Of a stretch of DNA of 28,447 bases, positions 9,776-18,239 are shown in pieces. Made by a program: the position numbers and the translations under genes. Numbering within the stretch: the stretch's first letter is position 1; the number at the start of each line of letters is the position of its first letter. This stretch comes from Phytophthora sp. 'mugwort' (taxonomy: Eukaryota; Oomycota; Peronosporomycetes; Peronosporales; Peronosporaceae), in contig JAUCEF010000112.1 of NCBI GenBank assembly GCA_033558025.1, positions 1 to 28,447 on the forward strand, given 5' to 3'. The notes beneath the pieces were generated by a model. It worked only from the letters and a program-made list of their open reading frames with translations. It made no database searches and was not told the origin of the DNA.

Positions 9776-10156
9776 ATTAGTTTTATTTAAAAATTTCATT
9801 CTTAAAAAAAAAATAATTCAATTATTTTTATAATATAAATAATAAAATTTAAATTTTTTAAGAAATAATAAATTAAAAAAATCAATTTTTTTCAATAAAT
9901 ATTCTAAAAAATATAAGAAGAATGCGTTCACTTACAAATTTAATATAAATACAGAATATTATTATTGCTAATTCTATAACTTTTAATCAAGATGGTTTAA
10001 CATAAGTTATTGATGACATAAATATTTAAATAGATTAATTTTTATTAAATACTCAATAACTAAAATTAAATTAATATCAACATAGTTATAATTTAAAATC
10101 ACATAATTAGTTTTTAATTGGTAAAAATTTACATAATGTATATATTGTATATCTAG
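9776..10156. other. convergent intergenic region, no gene recognised
   Basis: About 380 nt lie between the plus-strand block ending at trnR and the minus-strand orf137. No ORF or tRNA is visible. It contains inverted-repeat copy A (9804-9859), a less AT-uniform stretch at about 9918-10010 (GAATGCGTTCAC, ATACAGAAT, CAAGATGGTTTAAC), and complementary 9-mers AGTTATTGA / TCAATAACT (around 10005-10060). These could belong to a small structured RNA. Confidence 0.5.
9804..9859. repeat. 56-nt inverted repeat, copy A
   Basis: This segment matches the reverse complement of 13397-13452 at 54 of 56 positions (one T/C and one A/T difference). The two copies face each other across orf137-cox1-cox2. The core TAATTCAATTATTTTTA is more specific than background AT sequence. 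Confidence 0.75.
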
Positions 10157-10188
10157 AAACCTATTTAACAAATTAAATAGGTTTTTTT
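10157..10188 (+). terminator. hairpin plus T-tract at the convergent junction
   Basis: A perfect 12-bp stem (AAACCTATTTAA / TTAAATAGGTTT) with loop CAAA is followed on the plus strand by further T residues, the shape of an intrinsic terminator. It abuts the orf137 stop codon (10187-10189) and lies where plus- and minus-strand transcription converge. It could end plus-strand transcripts or protect the 3' end of the orf137 mRNA. Intrinsic termination is not established for mitochondrial polymerases, so function is inferred. Confidence 0.5.
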
Positions 10189-10600
10189 AGCCATCTTCTT
10201 TAAAAATAGAAATTAAAATTTTAATTAAATGAGTCATCATTTTTTCAAATTCTTGTGGATTATCTTTTAATAAATGTCTTGGATGAATAGTTAGTTTTAA
10301 TAATTCTAATAAATTTAATCCAGCCGCCCTTTTTTCAGGTTCACGTAACATTTTTAAAACAACTTGTTTTATTTGATTGAAAGTTTCATCATCGACGATA
10401 TTCCTTAAATCCTGTAATGCAGAAACTATTGGAAAATCGCTATTGAAATAAATTAAAAAAATAGTTAAACCTAAAATAAAAAAGGCACCTATTATAAATA
10501 TTATATATTTTATATAATTTGATGTTTGTTCTTGTGATTCGTGTTTTTCAATATTATTGTTGTCATTGTTTAAGTCTATTAAAATATTTTCGATATCCAT
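10187..10600 (-). CDS. orf137, unknown single-span membrane protein
   Basis: This 137-aa protein is not one I recognise. It has an acidic, Asn/Gln-rich N-terminus (residues 1-28), one transmembrane helix at about 29-52 (YIKYIIFIIGAFFILGLTIF), and a soluble helical C-terminus of mixed charge that includes LRNIVDDETFNQIKQVVLKML and NLLELLKLTIHPRHLLKDN. The likely topology is a single anchor with about 85 residues on one side of the inner membrane. Codon use includes GCG, AGG, GGA and GCC, and the charge is more balanced than in the neighbouring ribosomal proteins. It follows cox1 on the same strand after a 242-nt spacer. It could be a divergent respiratory or assembly subunit or a lineage-specific protein. 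Confidence 0.6.
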   Translation of the reverse strand: MDIENILIDLNNDNNNIEKHESQEQTSNYIKYIIFIIGAFFILGLTIFLIYFNSDFPIVSALQDLRNIVDDETFNQIKQVVLKMLREPEKRAAGLNLLELLKLTIHPRHLLKDNPQEFEKMMTHLIKILISIFKEDG

Positions 10601-10842
10601 AATTATAATTTAAATTATTTTATTAATAATTAATTTGTTATTAATTAAATTTTTATTTGATTTAATTTTTGAGATTTAATATTTTTTTTTATTTAAATTT
10701 TACTAATATTTTTTTCTCTTAAATAATATAAAAATTTTAAATTTTTATAAAACACCGTAAAACGGTATTAATTAAATTAAAAATTTTTAATATAATTATT
10801 AATAAAGATTAATTTAATTATTAATAATTATAAAAATTTTTT
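10601..10842 (-). other. cox1-orf137 spacer with hairpin
   Basis: 242 nt of nearly pure A/T with no ORF or tRNA. The one notable element is ACCGT-AAA-ACGGT (10754-10766), a short G/C-containing hairpin that stands out in this background. Repeated AATTAAATT blocks give further weak stems. It probably supplies the cox1 3' UTR and the orf137 leader. Confidence 0.4.
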
Positions 10843-12320
<1,478 letters not shown>

Positions 12321-12430
12321 TTATTTATATTTTTAAATTTTATTTTAAATGCAAAATTATATATTTTATTTTTAAATCAAAAAAAGCGTTGGTTTTTTTA
12401 ATTTTTTATTATCAAAAAAATAAATTATTT

Positions 12431-12529
12431 TTATTTATTGAAAAATTGTTTGATTTTATTAATTAATTTTTTAATATCAGTAAATAGTAATAATATTAAA
12501 AAAATTATACCAATGATTTTAAATACCAT
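12431..12529 (-). CDS. 32-aa TatA-like micro-ORF
   Basis: A 32-codon ORF sits in the cox2-cox1 spacer on the same strand. It starts 13 nt after the cox2 stop and ends in TAA. The peptide has a transmembrane helix (IIGIIFLILLLF, residues 5-16) followed at once by a basic amphipathic helix (DIKKLINKIKQFFNK). This is the layout of TatA, the pore-forming subunit of twin-arginine translocation; compare the LLLFG..K(L)....IK.FK pattern. The Gly of the FG hinge and the usual proline are missing, and it is shorter than known TatA proteins (roughly 50-90 aa). Mitochondrion-encoded TatA is known in jakobids. Identity is tentative, and a chance ORF in AT-rich DNA cannot be excluded. Confidence 0.4.
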   Translation of the reverse strand: MVFKIIGIIFLILLLFTDIKKLINKIKQFFNK

Positions 12530-12542
12530 AAAAATTTTTTAA

Positions 12543-13319
12543 TTATATATTAAAATCAAAATTGATTTTATTTTTTAACCAAATTAAATAATCTTCTAAT
12601 GAAACAGCTTCTACAACAATAGGCATAAATCCATGATTTACTCCACAAATTTCACTACATTGTCCATAAAAAACACCTTCACGTTTAATAAACATTGATG
12701 TTTGATTTAAACGACCAGGACAAGCATCTAATTTTATACCTAATGAAGGTATTGCCCATGAATGTAAAACATCTGAAGCAGTAATTAATACTCGAATATG
12801 ACTATTAGTTGGAACAACCACACGATTATCAACTTCTAAAATTCTAAATTGACCTATTGCTAAATCATCTTCTTGAATCATATAACTATCAAAAATTAAA
12901 GGTTCATCAGAAAATTCTAAATTATCTGAATATTCATAACTCCAATACCATTGACTACCAATTACTTTTAAAGTAATAATAGGATCAATTACTTCATCCA
13001 TTGAATATAATAAAGCAAAAGATGGAATAGCTACCGTTAATAAAATTAAGGCTGGAATAGAAGTCCAAATAATTTCAATAGTAGCACCATGTACAATTGT
13101 TGCTGGAATTTTATTTTTTTTTTCATCAAAAAGAGTAATAACTCTAAATAACATCCAACAAACAAATACAGTAATCATAATTAAAAAAAACATTAAATCA
13201 TGATGAAAATTAATAATACCTTCCATAACAGGTGTTGCTGGATCTTGAAAACCTAATTGCCAAGGTTCAGCCATATCTAAAAAAGTGAATTGATTATTTA
13301 TATAATTTATTATTGTCAT
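12543..13319 (-). CDS. cox2: cytochrome c oxidase subunit 2
   Basis: This 258-aa subunit accepts electrons from cytochrome c through the binuclear CuA centre in the intermembrane space. Two N-terminal transmembrane hairpin helices (about residues 39-62 and 83-105) flank the loop. [11 protein letters not shown] is the aromatic electron-entry region. The CuA ligands are all present: the His in [13 protein letters not shown], and [20 protein letters not shown] with both Cys, Glu, His and Met. The gene is continuous, not split. The order cox2 then cox1 on one strand is the arrangement seen in oomycetes. The ATG at 13319 gives a short N-terminus without an obvious cleavable leader. Confidence 0.98.
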   Translation of the reverse strand: MTIINYINNQFTFLDMAEPWQLGFQDPATPVMEGIINFHHDLMFFLIMITVFVCWMLFRVITLFDEKKNKIPATIVHGATIEIIWTSIPALILLTVAIPSFALLYSMDEVIDPIITLKVIGSQWYWSYEYSDNLEFSDEPLIFDSYMIQEDDLAIGQFRILEVDNRVVVPTNSHIRVLITASDVLHSWAIPSLGIKLDACPGRLNQTSMFIKREGVFYGQCSEICGVNHGFMPIVVEAVSLEDYLIWLKNKINFDFNI

Positions 13320-13377
13320 AATATACTTGAAATTTATTATTTTATTTAATTTTTAATATATACAAAATTAAGAGTTT

Positions 13378-13395
13378 TTGAATATTAATATTCAA
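13378..13395. repeat. 18-nt perfect palindrome
   Basis: TTGAATATTAATATTCAA is a perfect dyad, one base from inverted-repeat copy B. Perfect dyads of this length could bind a dimeric protein or form a cruciform. No equivalent flanks copy A. Confidence 0.5.
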
Positions 13396-13396
13396 G

Positions 13397-13452
13397 AAAA
13401 AATATAAATTTTATTATTTATATTGTAAAAATAATTGAATTATTTTTTTTTT
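13397..13452. repeat. 56-nt inverted repeat, copy B
   Basis: Reverse-complement partner of 9804-9859 (54 of 56 positions). With copy A it brackets the orf137-cox1-cox2 block, so recombination between the two would invert that block. Confidence 0.75.
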
Positions 13453-13774
13453 TTCTTAAAGAATATAAAATTTTTTAAAAATTAAAATAATTTATATTAA
13501 ATAATCATATTATTTTTAAAATGTTTTTATATACAATAATAAATATTAATGTAGAATATAATAAAAATGAAATAATAATTATTTAAAGAGTATTCATTTA
13601 ACGATTAATCAATAATATTAACTAATAAATTAAAATTATTTAATATTGAGAATGTTTTCTTAATATAAACATTAATTAATCTGTTTATGAATATTTTTTT
13701 AGGAATAATGGAGTAATTTTAAAATTGAATATTTATAATAATATTTTTATTTTAAACATATAAAACTATATTTA

Positions 13775-13907
13775 TTATAAAATATTATAAATCTAAATTT
13801 AAATTCCCTTTGATTAAAAAGTATTTTAAATAAAATTTTATTTTTATAACTTGAATTTAATTAATTTCAGATATTATAAAATTTTTTTGATTTATAATAT
13901 TTTATAA
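13775..13907. other. long stem-loop, 19-bp perfect arms
   Basis: Arms 13775-13793 and 13889-13907 are perfect reverse complements (19 bp) around a 95-nt loop that contains TTCCCTTTG. The structure ends 5 nt before trnW. The size (133 nt with a closing helix) would suit a small structural RNA such as a divergent 5S rRNA, but I see no 5S consensus in it. Confidence 0.5.
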
Positions 13908-13912
13908 ATAAA

Positions 13913-13984
13913 CAGGAAAAATGGGACTTGAACCCATAACAATAATTTTGGAGACTATGATTTTACCAATTAAACTATTTTCCT
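13913..13984 (-). tRNA. trnW: tRNA-Trp (CCA)
   Basis: Acceptor AGGAAAA pairs with TTTTCCT and the discriminator is G. The anticodon stem ATAGT/ATTAT closes the loop CTCCAAA, giving CCA (Trp). The T arm is ATGGG-TTCAAGT-CCCAT. A CCA rather than UCA anticodon agrees with TGA not being used as a Trp codon here. It lies between rns and cox2 as in oomycetes. Confidence 0.95.
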
Positions 13985-14015
13985 AAGACTTTTAATTTTA
14001 ATTTAAGAATGCTTA

Positions 14016-14630
14016 AAGATCTCTTCCAGACACAGGTTCCCCTACGACTACCTTGTTACGACTTCATCAAAGTTACTAACCACTTTTTAGGAATTATAAT
14101 TTATTTTATAAAAATTTTAAATTATTTTATTTAAATAATTATTAAATTTTATAAAAGAATTAAAAATTATTTTAAAAACAATCAACTTCCCTGATGTGAC
14201 GGGCGGTGTGTACAAAGTCCAGTAACATATTCACCGCAGCATGCTGTTCTGCGATTACTAGCGATTCCAACTTCATAAGGGCGAGTTTCAGCCCTTAATT
14301 CGAACTAAGATAATTTTTGAAGATTTGCTCCAACTTATATCATTATTGCTTCTCATTGTAATTATCATTGTAGCACGTGTGTAGCCCAACTCATAAGGGC
14401 CATGAAGACTTGACGTCATCCCCACCTTCCATTAACCTATCATTAATTTTTTCATTAGAGTACTTTTATCTATTTATAATAAATTAGTAACTAATCATAG
14501 GGGTTGCGCTCGTTAAAGGATTTAACCAAACATTTCACAACACGAGCTGACGACAGCCATGCAACACCTGTTTTTTATATAAAAATTTTAAATAAAAATT
14601 AGCAAGAGTTGGTAAGGTTCTGCGCGTATT

Positions 14631-14662
<32 letters not shown>

Positions 14663-15525
14663 TAGACTCCCGTCAATTCCTTTGAATTTCAATCTTGCGA
14701 TTATACTTTTCAGGCGGAGTGCTTAACGCGTTAGCTGTTATATCTAAAAATTCTAAATATTAGCACTCATCGTTTACAGCATGGACTACCGGGGTCTCTA
14801 ATCCCGTTCGCTACCCAAGCTTTCGTTTCTCAGTGTCAGTATATACCCAGATAATTGCCTTCGCCATAGGTCTTCCTTCTATTATCAACGTATTTTATCA
14901 CTCCAATAGAAATTCCATTATCCTCTATTTATACTCCAGTTTATCAGTTTTGAAAAAATGTATAAAGTTGAGCTTTAATTTGTTTCTTTCAACTTAAAAA
15001 ACTACCTACAAACCCTTTACGCCTAATCATCCCGAATAATGCTCGCTCCTCCCGTATTACCGCGGCTGCTGGCACGGGTATTAGCCGGAACTTCTTTTTT
15101 AAGTACTGTCATTTTCCTCCTTAATGAAAGAGCTTTACAACCTAATTAGCCGTCATCACCCACTCGGTATTGCTGGATCAAGCTTCCGCTCATTGTCCAA
15201 AATTCCCCACTGCTGCCTTTAAAAAAGTTTGGGCCGTGTCTCAGTCCCAATGTGGCTGATCATTCTTTCAAACCAGCTAAAGATAATAGGCTTGGTTGTC
15301 TATTAAACTACCAACTACCATAATCTTGCGCAAACTCATCTTTTAACGTTAAAAACTTTAATTAATTTATTCAGTATTTTTATAAAAATAATTATTCTGA
15401 ATTAAAAGGTAGATAATTCACGTGTTACTCACCCGTTCGCTATGTTTTAAAAACATTCAACTTGCATGTGTTAAGCATACCGATAGCATTTATTCTGAGC
15501 CAGGATCAAACTCTATTTAAGTTTT
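14016..15525 (-). rRNA. rns: small subunit ribosomal RNA
   Basis: Universal 16S segments are present on the minus strand: AGAGTTTGATCCTGGCTC near the 5' end (about 15497-15514), the 530-loop region GTGCCAGCAGCCGCGGTAAT (around 15055-15075), the 690/790 regions with GGGATTAGAGACCCCGGTAG, the 1050-1200 region with GCATGG and ACGTCAAGTCTTCATGGCCC, the decoding-site GGGCGGTGTGTACAA, and GTCGTAACAAGGTAG near the 3' end. The ends are approximate. The 3' end reads GGAAGAGATCT after the last helix and lacks CCTCC, so there is no anti-Shine-Dalgarno sequence. It has AT-rich variable regions but no intron. At about 1.5 kb it is close to bacterial size. Confidence 0.97.
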
Positions 15526-15886
15526 ATATTAATTATTTAATATTAATTTTTAAAATAACAAATATTTAAAAATTTAATATTATAACATTCTTATATTATT
15601 TTTGTGTCTTATATTGTCTTATATTGTCTTATATTGTCTTATATTGTCTTATATTGTCTTAAAGGATTAAAATTTTTTAATTTTTAAAAATTCAATTAGT
15701 TATTAATAAAAATTTCTTTGTATCACGAAAAAAAAATATTATTTTTTGAAAAGGATCCCCCCCTAAATATGTTTTTGAATTTTTTGTTGAAAAGATAAAT
15801 ATCTTTTTAACTTAACTATTTAAAGATATTTTATCTTTTTATCCTTTTTTTAATTTGTTTATCCTTTTTTTTTTTTAGATCTTTAT
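15526..15886. promoter_or_regulatory. rns upstream spacer: possible control region
   Basis: 361 gene-free nt upstream of the rns 5' end. It contains the 10-nt tandem repeat, a C-run cluster GGATCCCCCCCTA (about 15754-15766) that is striking in this AT background, and repeated GATAAATATC / GATATTTTATC blocks with poly-T tracts (15790-15876). Upstream of the rRNA is a plausible site for a minus-strand promoter or an origin, but no consensus is recognised. Confidence 0.4.
15605..15660. repeat. 10-bp tandem repeat, about 5.6 copies
   Basis: The unit ATATTGTCTT is repeated five times without a mismatch (15611-15660), preceded by a partial TGTCTT. The period of 10 equals about one DNA helical turn, so any bound protein would see all copies on one face. 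It sits about 80 nt upstream of the rns 5' end. Confidence 0.92.
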
Positions 15887-15970
15887 TGGAGAAAGTAGGA
15901 TTTGAACCTACGTAGAAAATATTTCAACAAATTTACAGTCTGCCGCTTTTAACCACTCAGCCATTTCTCC
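15887..15970 (-). tRNA. trnY: tRNA-Tyr (GUA)
   Basis: 84 nt with a long variable arm (class II). Acceptor GGAGAAA pairs with TTTCTCC, the loop CTGTAAA carries GTA, and the T arm is GTAGG-TTCAAAT-CCTAC. A long variable arm is normal for bacterial-type tRNA-Tyr. Confidence 0.95.
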
Positions 15971-15987
15971 TAAAGATATTTTAAATA

Positions 15988-16059
15988 TGTGATTAATGGG
16001 ATTTGAACCCATAATATTTACTTGGAAGATAAAGGATTTACCAATTAATCTATAATCAC
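15988..16059 (-). tRNA. trnG: tRNA-Gly (UCC)
   Basis: Acceptor GTGATTA pairs with TAATCAC, the anticodon stem TTTAT/GTAAA closes loop CTTCCAA (TCC), and the T arm is ATGGG-TTCAAAT-CCCAT. A second glycine tRNA (GCC) lies about 0.7 kb away beyond orf186. The discriminator here is A, whereas the GCC isoacceptor has U. Confidence 0.93.
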
Positions 16060-16120
16060 GTATATTTTTATTGTTTAAAAAATGTTTATTATTGTTTTAA
16101 AAAAGAAAAAGTGGAATAAA

Positions 16121-16681
16121 TTAATCCACTATTTCATAAGTATCAGGATCTAATCGATCGATATCATCTATACGTTCACCTGTTTCAACATCTAAATAAT
16201 GAAAATATCTATATAGATTCAGAGGATTTCCAGATCTTGTAATTTTTCTTTTTGGTGGTTTTGGTAAAGAGTCACTATCTGAATCAAAATTTAAATCAGT
16301 TGAAAAATTACTAGGAAAATCGCTTGGGAAATTGTCGCTATCAAAAAAAAAAGCATCTAGAAATAAATAAAACAAAAAAGATAAAAAAAAAAAAACGAAA
16401 ATAGTTGGCATATTATCGTCAATTCTTTTTAAAATACTTTTAGGTTTTTCTTCTTTTTTTAAAGCAGCTTCCTCAGCCTCAGTCTCTAAATCTATAAAAT
16501 CTTCTAATAAAGTTATTTCAAGAGGTAAAAGAATTAAAATAAATTTAAAAATATTTTGAAAAAATTTAGGATGTATTTTTAATATATCTTGTATAATTTT
16601 ATATAGATTATAAGCAAAAAATATCCTTTTAATAATGTTAAAAAAAATCATAATTTTTATAAAGAAGTAAATAAATGTCAA
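16121..16681 (-). CDS. orf186, unknown membrane protein with acidic tail
   Basis: This 186-aa protein is not recognised. Visible parts are a hydrophobic N-terminus (residues 1-25), a second hydrophobic stretch at about 44-58, an acidic-basic linker (DLETEAEEAALKKEEKPK), a strong transmembrane helix at about 89-110 (TIFVFFFLSFLFYLFLDAFF), then a Ser/Asp-rich segment with an SD repeat (about 114-138) and a polar C-terminus (GERIDDIDRLDPDTYEIVD). It lies between the two glycine tRNAs. Codon use includes ATC, CGA and CGT and is less AT-extreme than in the ribosomal genes. It could be a divergent complex subunit or a lineage-specific gene. With orf137 it forms a pair of small, acidic, membrane-anchored unknowns flanking the rRNA/cox region. 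Confidence 0.55.
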   Translation of the reverse strand: MTFIYFFIKIMIFFNIIKRIFFAYNLYKIIQDILKIHPKFFQNIFKFILILLPLEITLLEDFIDLETEAEEAALKKEEKPKSILKRIDDNMPTIFVFFFLSFLFYLFLDAFFFDSDNFPSDFPSNFSTDLNFDSDSDSLPKPPKRKITRSGNPLNLYRYFHYLDVETGERIDDIDRLDPDTYEIVD

Positions 16682-16751
16682 TACTAATATTATTCCCTAA
16701 TTAAAAAATGGAAATACCAAATACTGCCTTTGGGTACATTTATTTGAATTA

Positions 16752-16823
16752 AGCAAAAAAAGGGATTTGAACCCTCAACATTAACCTTGGCAAGGTTATA
16801 CTCTACCATTGAGCTATTTTTGC
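16752..16823 (-). tRNA. trnG: tRNA-Gly (GCC)
   Basis: Acceptor GCAAAAA pairs with TTTTTGC, the discriminator is U, loop TTGCCAA carries GCC, and the T arm is GAGGG-TTCAAAT-CCCTT. It ends 13 nt before the rpl5 stop codon region. Confidence 0.95.
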
Positions 16824-16836
16824 TAATAAATTATTT

Positions 16837-17364
16837 TTATAATAAAAATAGTGAATTTAATAATAAAAATAATTCATAATGATTTTTTGCATTTGTATGA
16901 ATAGAAACATCTATTGGAGGTATATCTTTGAATTTTAAAAATTCAGTTTTTAATTCAAAAAAATCTAAAATATTTCGAATTTGAAAATTTAAAATATTTT
17001 GATTTTTAAAATTAAAATTTATTTTAGTTAAATTTTGAAAAAGAAAAATCAAAATTTTTTCTAAAAAATTAAAAATATTTTTTTTTCTTAAAGTTATTTT
17101 ACAACCTATAATTGAATTTTTTTTGATTTTTAAAAAAATATTATTTTTTTTTGATTTTGTTATTATAGGTTTTTGATTTGTTATTAATTTTAAAAGTAAA
17201 ATTATATTAATTAATTTTTTTTTTTCAATATTAGCGTTTTTAAAACCAATATTTAAACATATTTTACTTATTTTAGGTATTTCAAATATATTTTTAAAAT
17301 TTAATTTTGTTAAAAGATCGTATATAGTAATATTTTGATAATGGATTTGTAAATTTTTTTTCAT
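16837..17364 (-). CDS. rpl5: ribosomal protein L5
   Basis: This 175-aa uL5, of the central protuberance of the large subunit, normally contacts 5S rRNA. Family marks include IPKISKICLNIGFKNA (residues about 29-44, the 'iP.i.ki.ln.g' strand), KLITNQKPIITKSKKN, the basic GCKITLRKKN ('gckvTLRg..m'), and the C-terminal FLKFKDIPPIDVSIHTNAKN, which matches 'GmDi.ivt.a.t...a..ll'. Length is normal. It follows rpl14 after 6 nt, the ancestral rpl14-rpl5 pair. The pair is detached from the rest of the operon. Confidence 0.93.
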   Translation of the reverse strand: MKKNLQIHYQNITIYDLLTKLNFKNIFEIPKISKICLNIGFKNANIEKKKLINIILLLKLITNQKPIITKSKKNNIFLKIKKNSIIGCKITLRKKNIFNFLEKILIFLFQNLTKINFNFKNQNILNFQIRNILDFFELKTEFLKFKDIPPIDVSIHTNAKNHYELFLLLNSLFLL

Positions 17365-17370
17365 ATATTT

Positions 17371-17742
17371 TTATAAAATATTTGAAGCTAATGCTAATAT
17401 TTTGAAATTTTTTTTCTTCCGAAATTCAGAAGTAATCGGACCAAATATACGTGTTCCTAGGGGTTTATTTTGATTATTTAAAATAATTATACAATTTTTA
17501 TCAAATTTTATTATATTACCTATTGTACTTTTTTTTTGATATGTTGTATGTATAATTAAAGCTTTAAATAAATCTCCTTTAATTATTTTAATTTTTTTTT
17601 TTTGATTTAAACGTAATTTTTTAGCAGAAATTAAAATTGTATCCCCAATTTTTCCAATTTTTTTTTTATAAATTTTTATACATTGTCCTATTTTAATACC
17701 ACTATTATCATTTACTTTTAATTTAGTTTGAATTTGAATCAT
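17371..17742 (-). CDS. rpl14: ribosomal protein L14
   Basis: This 123-aa uL14 sits at the subunit interface. The N-terminus MIQIQTKLKVNDNSGIKIGQCIKI matches 'MIq..t.L.vaDNSGak...cI.v'. KIGDTILISAKK, GDLFKALIIHT and the C-terminal LGTRIFGPITSEFRKKKNFKILALASNIL (compare 'GtRifGpv.relR...f.ki.sLA...') are all present. Length is exactly that of bacteria. The ATG is the conserved start. Six nt separate it from rpl5. Confidence 0.97.
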   Translation of the reverse strand: MIQIQTKLKVNDNSGIKIGQCIKIYKKKIGKIGDTILISAKKLRLNQKKKIKIIKGDLFKALIIHTTYQKKSTIGNIIKFDKNCIIILNNQNKPLGTRIFGPITSEFRKKKNFKILALASNIL

Positions 17743-17764
17743 AAATTATATATTAATTTTAAAA

Positions 17765-17836
17765 TGATGAGAGTAGGATTTGAACCTACATCTTCAGATT
17801 ATGAGCCTGATAAGTTACCTATTACTCTATCTCATC
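17765..17836 (-). tRNA. trnM: tRNA-Met (CAU), elongator or initiator undecided
   Basis: Acceptor GATGAGA pairs fully with TCTCATC, the anticodon stem TCAGG/TCTGA closes loop CTCATAA (CAT), and the T arm is GTAGG-TTCAAAT-CCTAC. It is one of three CAU tRNAs in the window. A full G1-C72 pair favours the elongator over a bacterial-type initiator. Confidence 0.9.
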
Positions 17837-17854
17837 TTATATTTTCTTCCTTTT

Positions 17855-17929
17855 TCGGAAGAAAAGGATTTGAACCTTTGATCTTCTGTTCCCAAAACAG
17901 ACGCATTAGCCAGACTATGCTACCTTCCG
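17855..17929 (-). tRNA. trnP: tRNA-Pro (UGG)
   Basis: Acceptor CGGAAGG pairs with TCTTCCG (C1-G72, usual for Pro), the anticodon stem TCTGT/ACAGA closes loop TTTGGGA (TGG), and the T arm is AAAGG-TTCAAAT-CCTTT. Confidence 0.94.
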
Positions 17930-17941
17930 TTTAAAGATAAT

Positions 17942-18013
17942 TAATGATGGTAGGATTTGAACCTACAACATTAGGATTATGATTCCCACGCTCTACCATT
18001 AAACTACATCATC
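17942..18013 (-). tRNA. tRNA with CAU anticodon (Met, fMet or Ile)
   Basis: Acceptor GATGATG pairs with CATCATT (first pair G-U), the stem TGGGA/TCCTA closes loop ATCATAA (CAT), and the T arm is GTAGG-TTCAAAT-CCTAC. The G-rich anticodon stem and weak first pair are initiator-like. An Ile tRNA with lysidine at C34 is the alternative. Confidence 0.9.
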
Positions 18014-18037
18014 TTATTAATACTTTATTAATAAAAT

Positions 18038-18126
18038 AAGTCGAAGTGGGATTTGAACCCACGAGTTAATAAATTAACTGATAGTTTAGCAAACTACTGC
18101 CTTAAACCTGACTTGGCTATTCGACC
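18038..18126 (-). tRNA. trnS: tRNA-Ser (GCU)
   Basis: Class II tRNA with a long variable arm (GTTAATTTATTAAC). Acceptor GGTCGAA pairs with TTCGACT, loop TTGCTAA carries GCT (Ser, AGY codons), and the T arm is GTGGG-TTCAAAT-CCCAC. Confidence 0.94.
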
Positions 18127-18138
18127 TAAAATATAAAA

Positions 18139-18210
18139 CTTCTTTGATAGGATTTGAACCTACAACCTAATGGTTAACAGCCATTTGCTCTACCGTTGAG
18201 CTACAAAGAA
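18139..18210 (-). tRNA. trnN: tRNA-Asn (GUU)
   Basis: Acceptor TTCTTTG pairs with CAAAGAA, the anticodon stem ATGGC/ACCAT region closes loop CTGTTAA (GTT), and the T arm is GTAGG-TTCAAAT-CCTAT. It is the first gene downstream of rnl in the minus direction. Confidence 0.95.
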
Positions 18211-18239
18211 ATAATTATATTTTAATTTTTAAAACTTTT

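Larger units (their letters stand above)
13320..13912. other. cox2-trnW intergenic region, structured, no gene recognised
   Basis: 593 nt without a recognisable protein gene or tRNA. It holds an 18-nt perfect palindrome at 13378-13395, inverted-repeat copy B (13397-13452) and a 19-bp inverted repeat (13775-13793 with 13889-13907). The middle part (13560-13740) is slightly less AT-pure (GGAATAATGGAGTAA). On the minus strand this is the cox2 leader, so it may hold a promoter, an origin, or an unrecognised small RNA. Confidence 0.5.

Noticed and set aside
13320..13912. Possible 5S rRNA or RNase P RNA in the cox2-trnW spacer
   Set aside because: No conserved 5S loop sequences and no paired RNase P core (GAAAGTC with ACAGAA) could be placed; only the inverted repeats are supported.
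17728..17934. Plus-strand 68-aa frame
   Set aside because: It runs antisense through trnM and trnP; sequences such as RVGFEPTS and GRKGFEPLI are the usual translation of reverse-complemented tRNA T arms.
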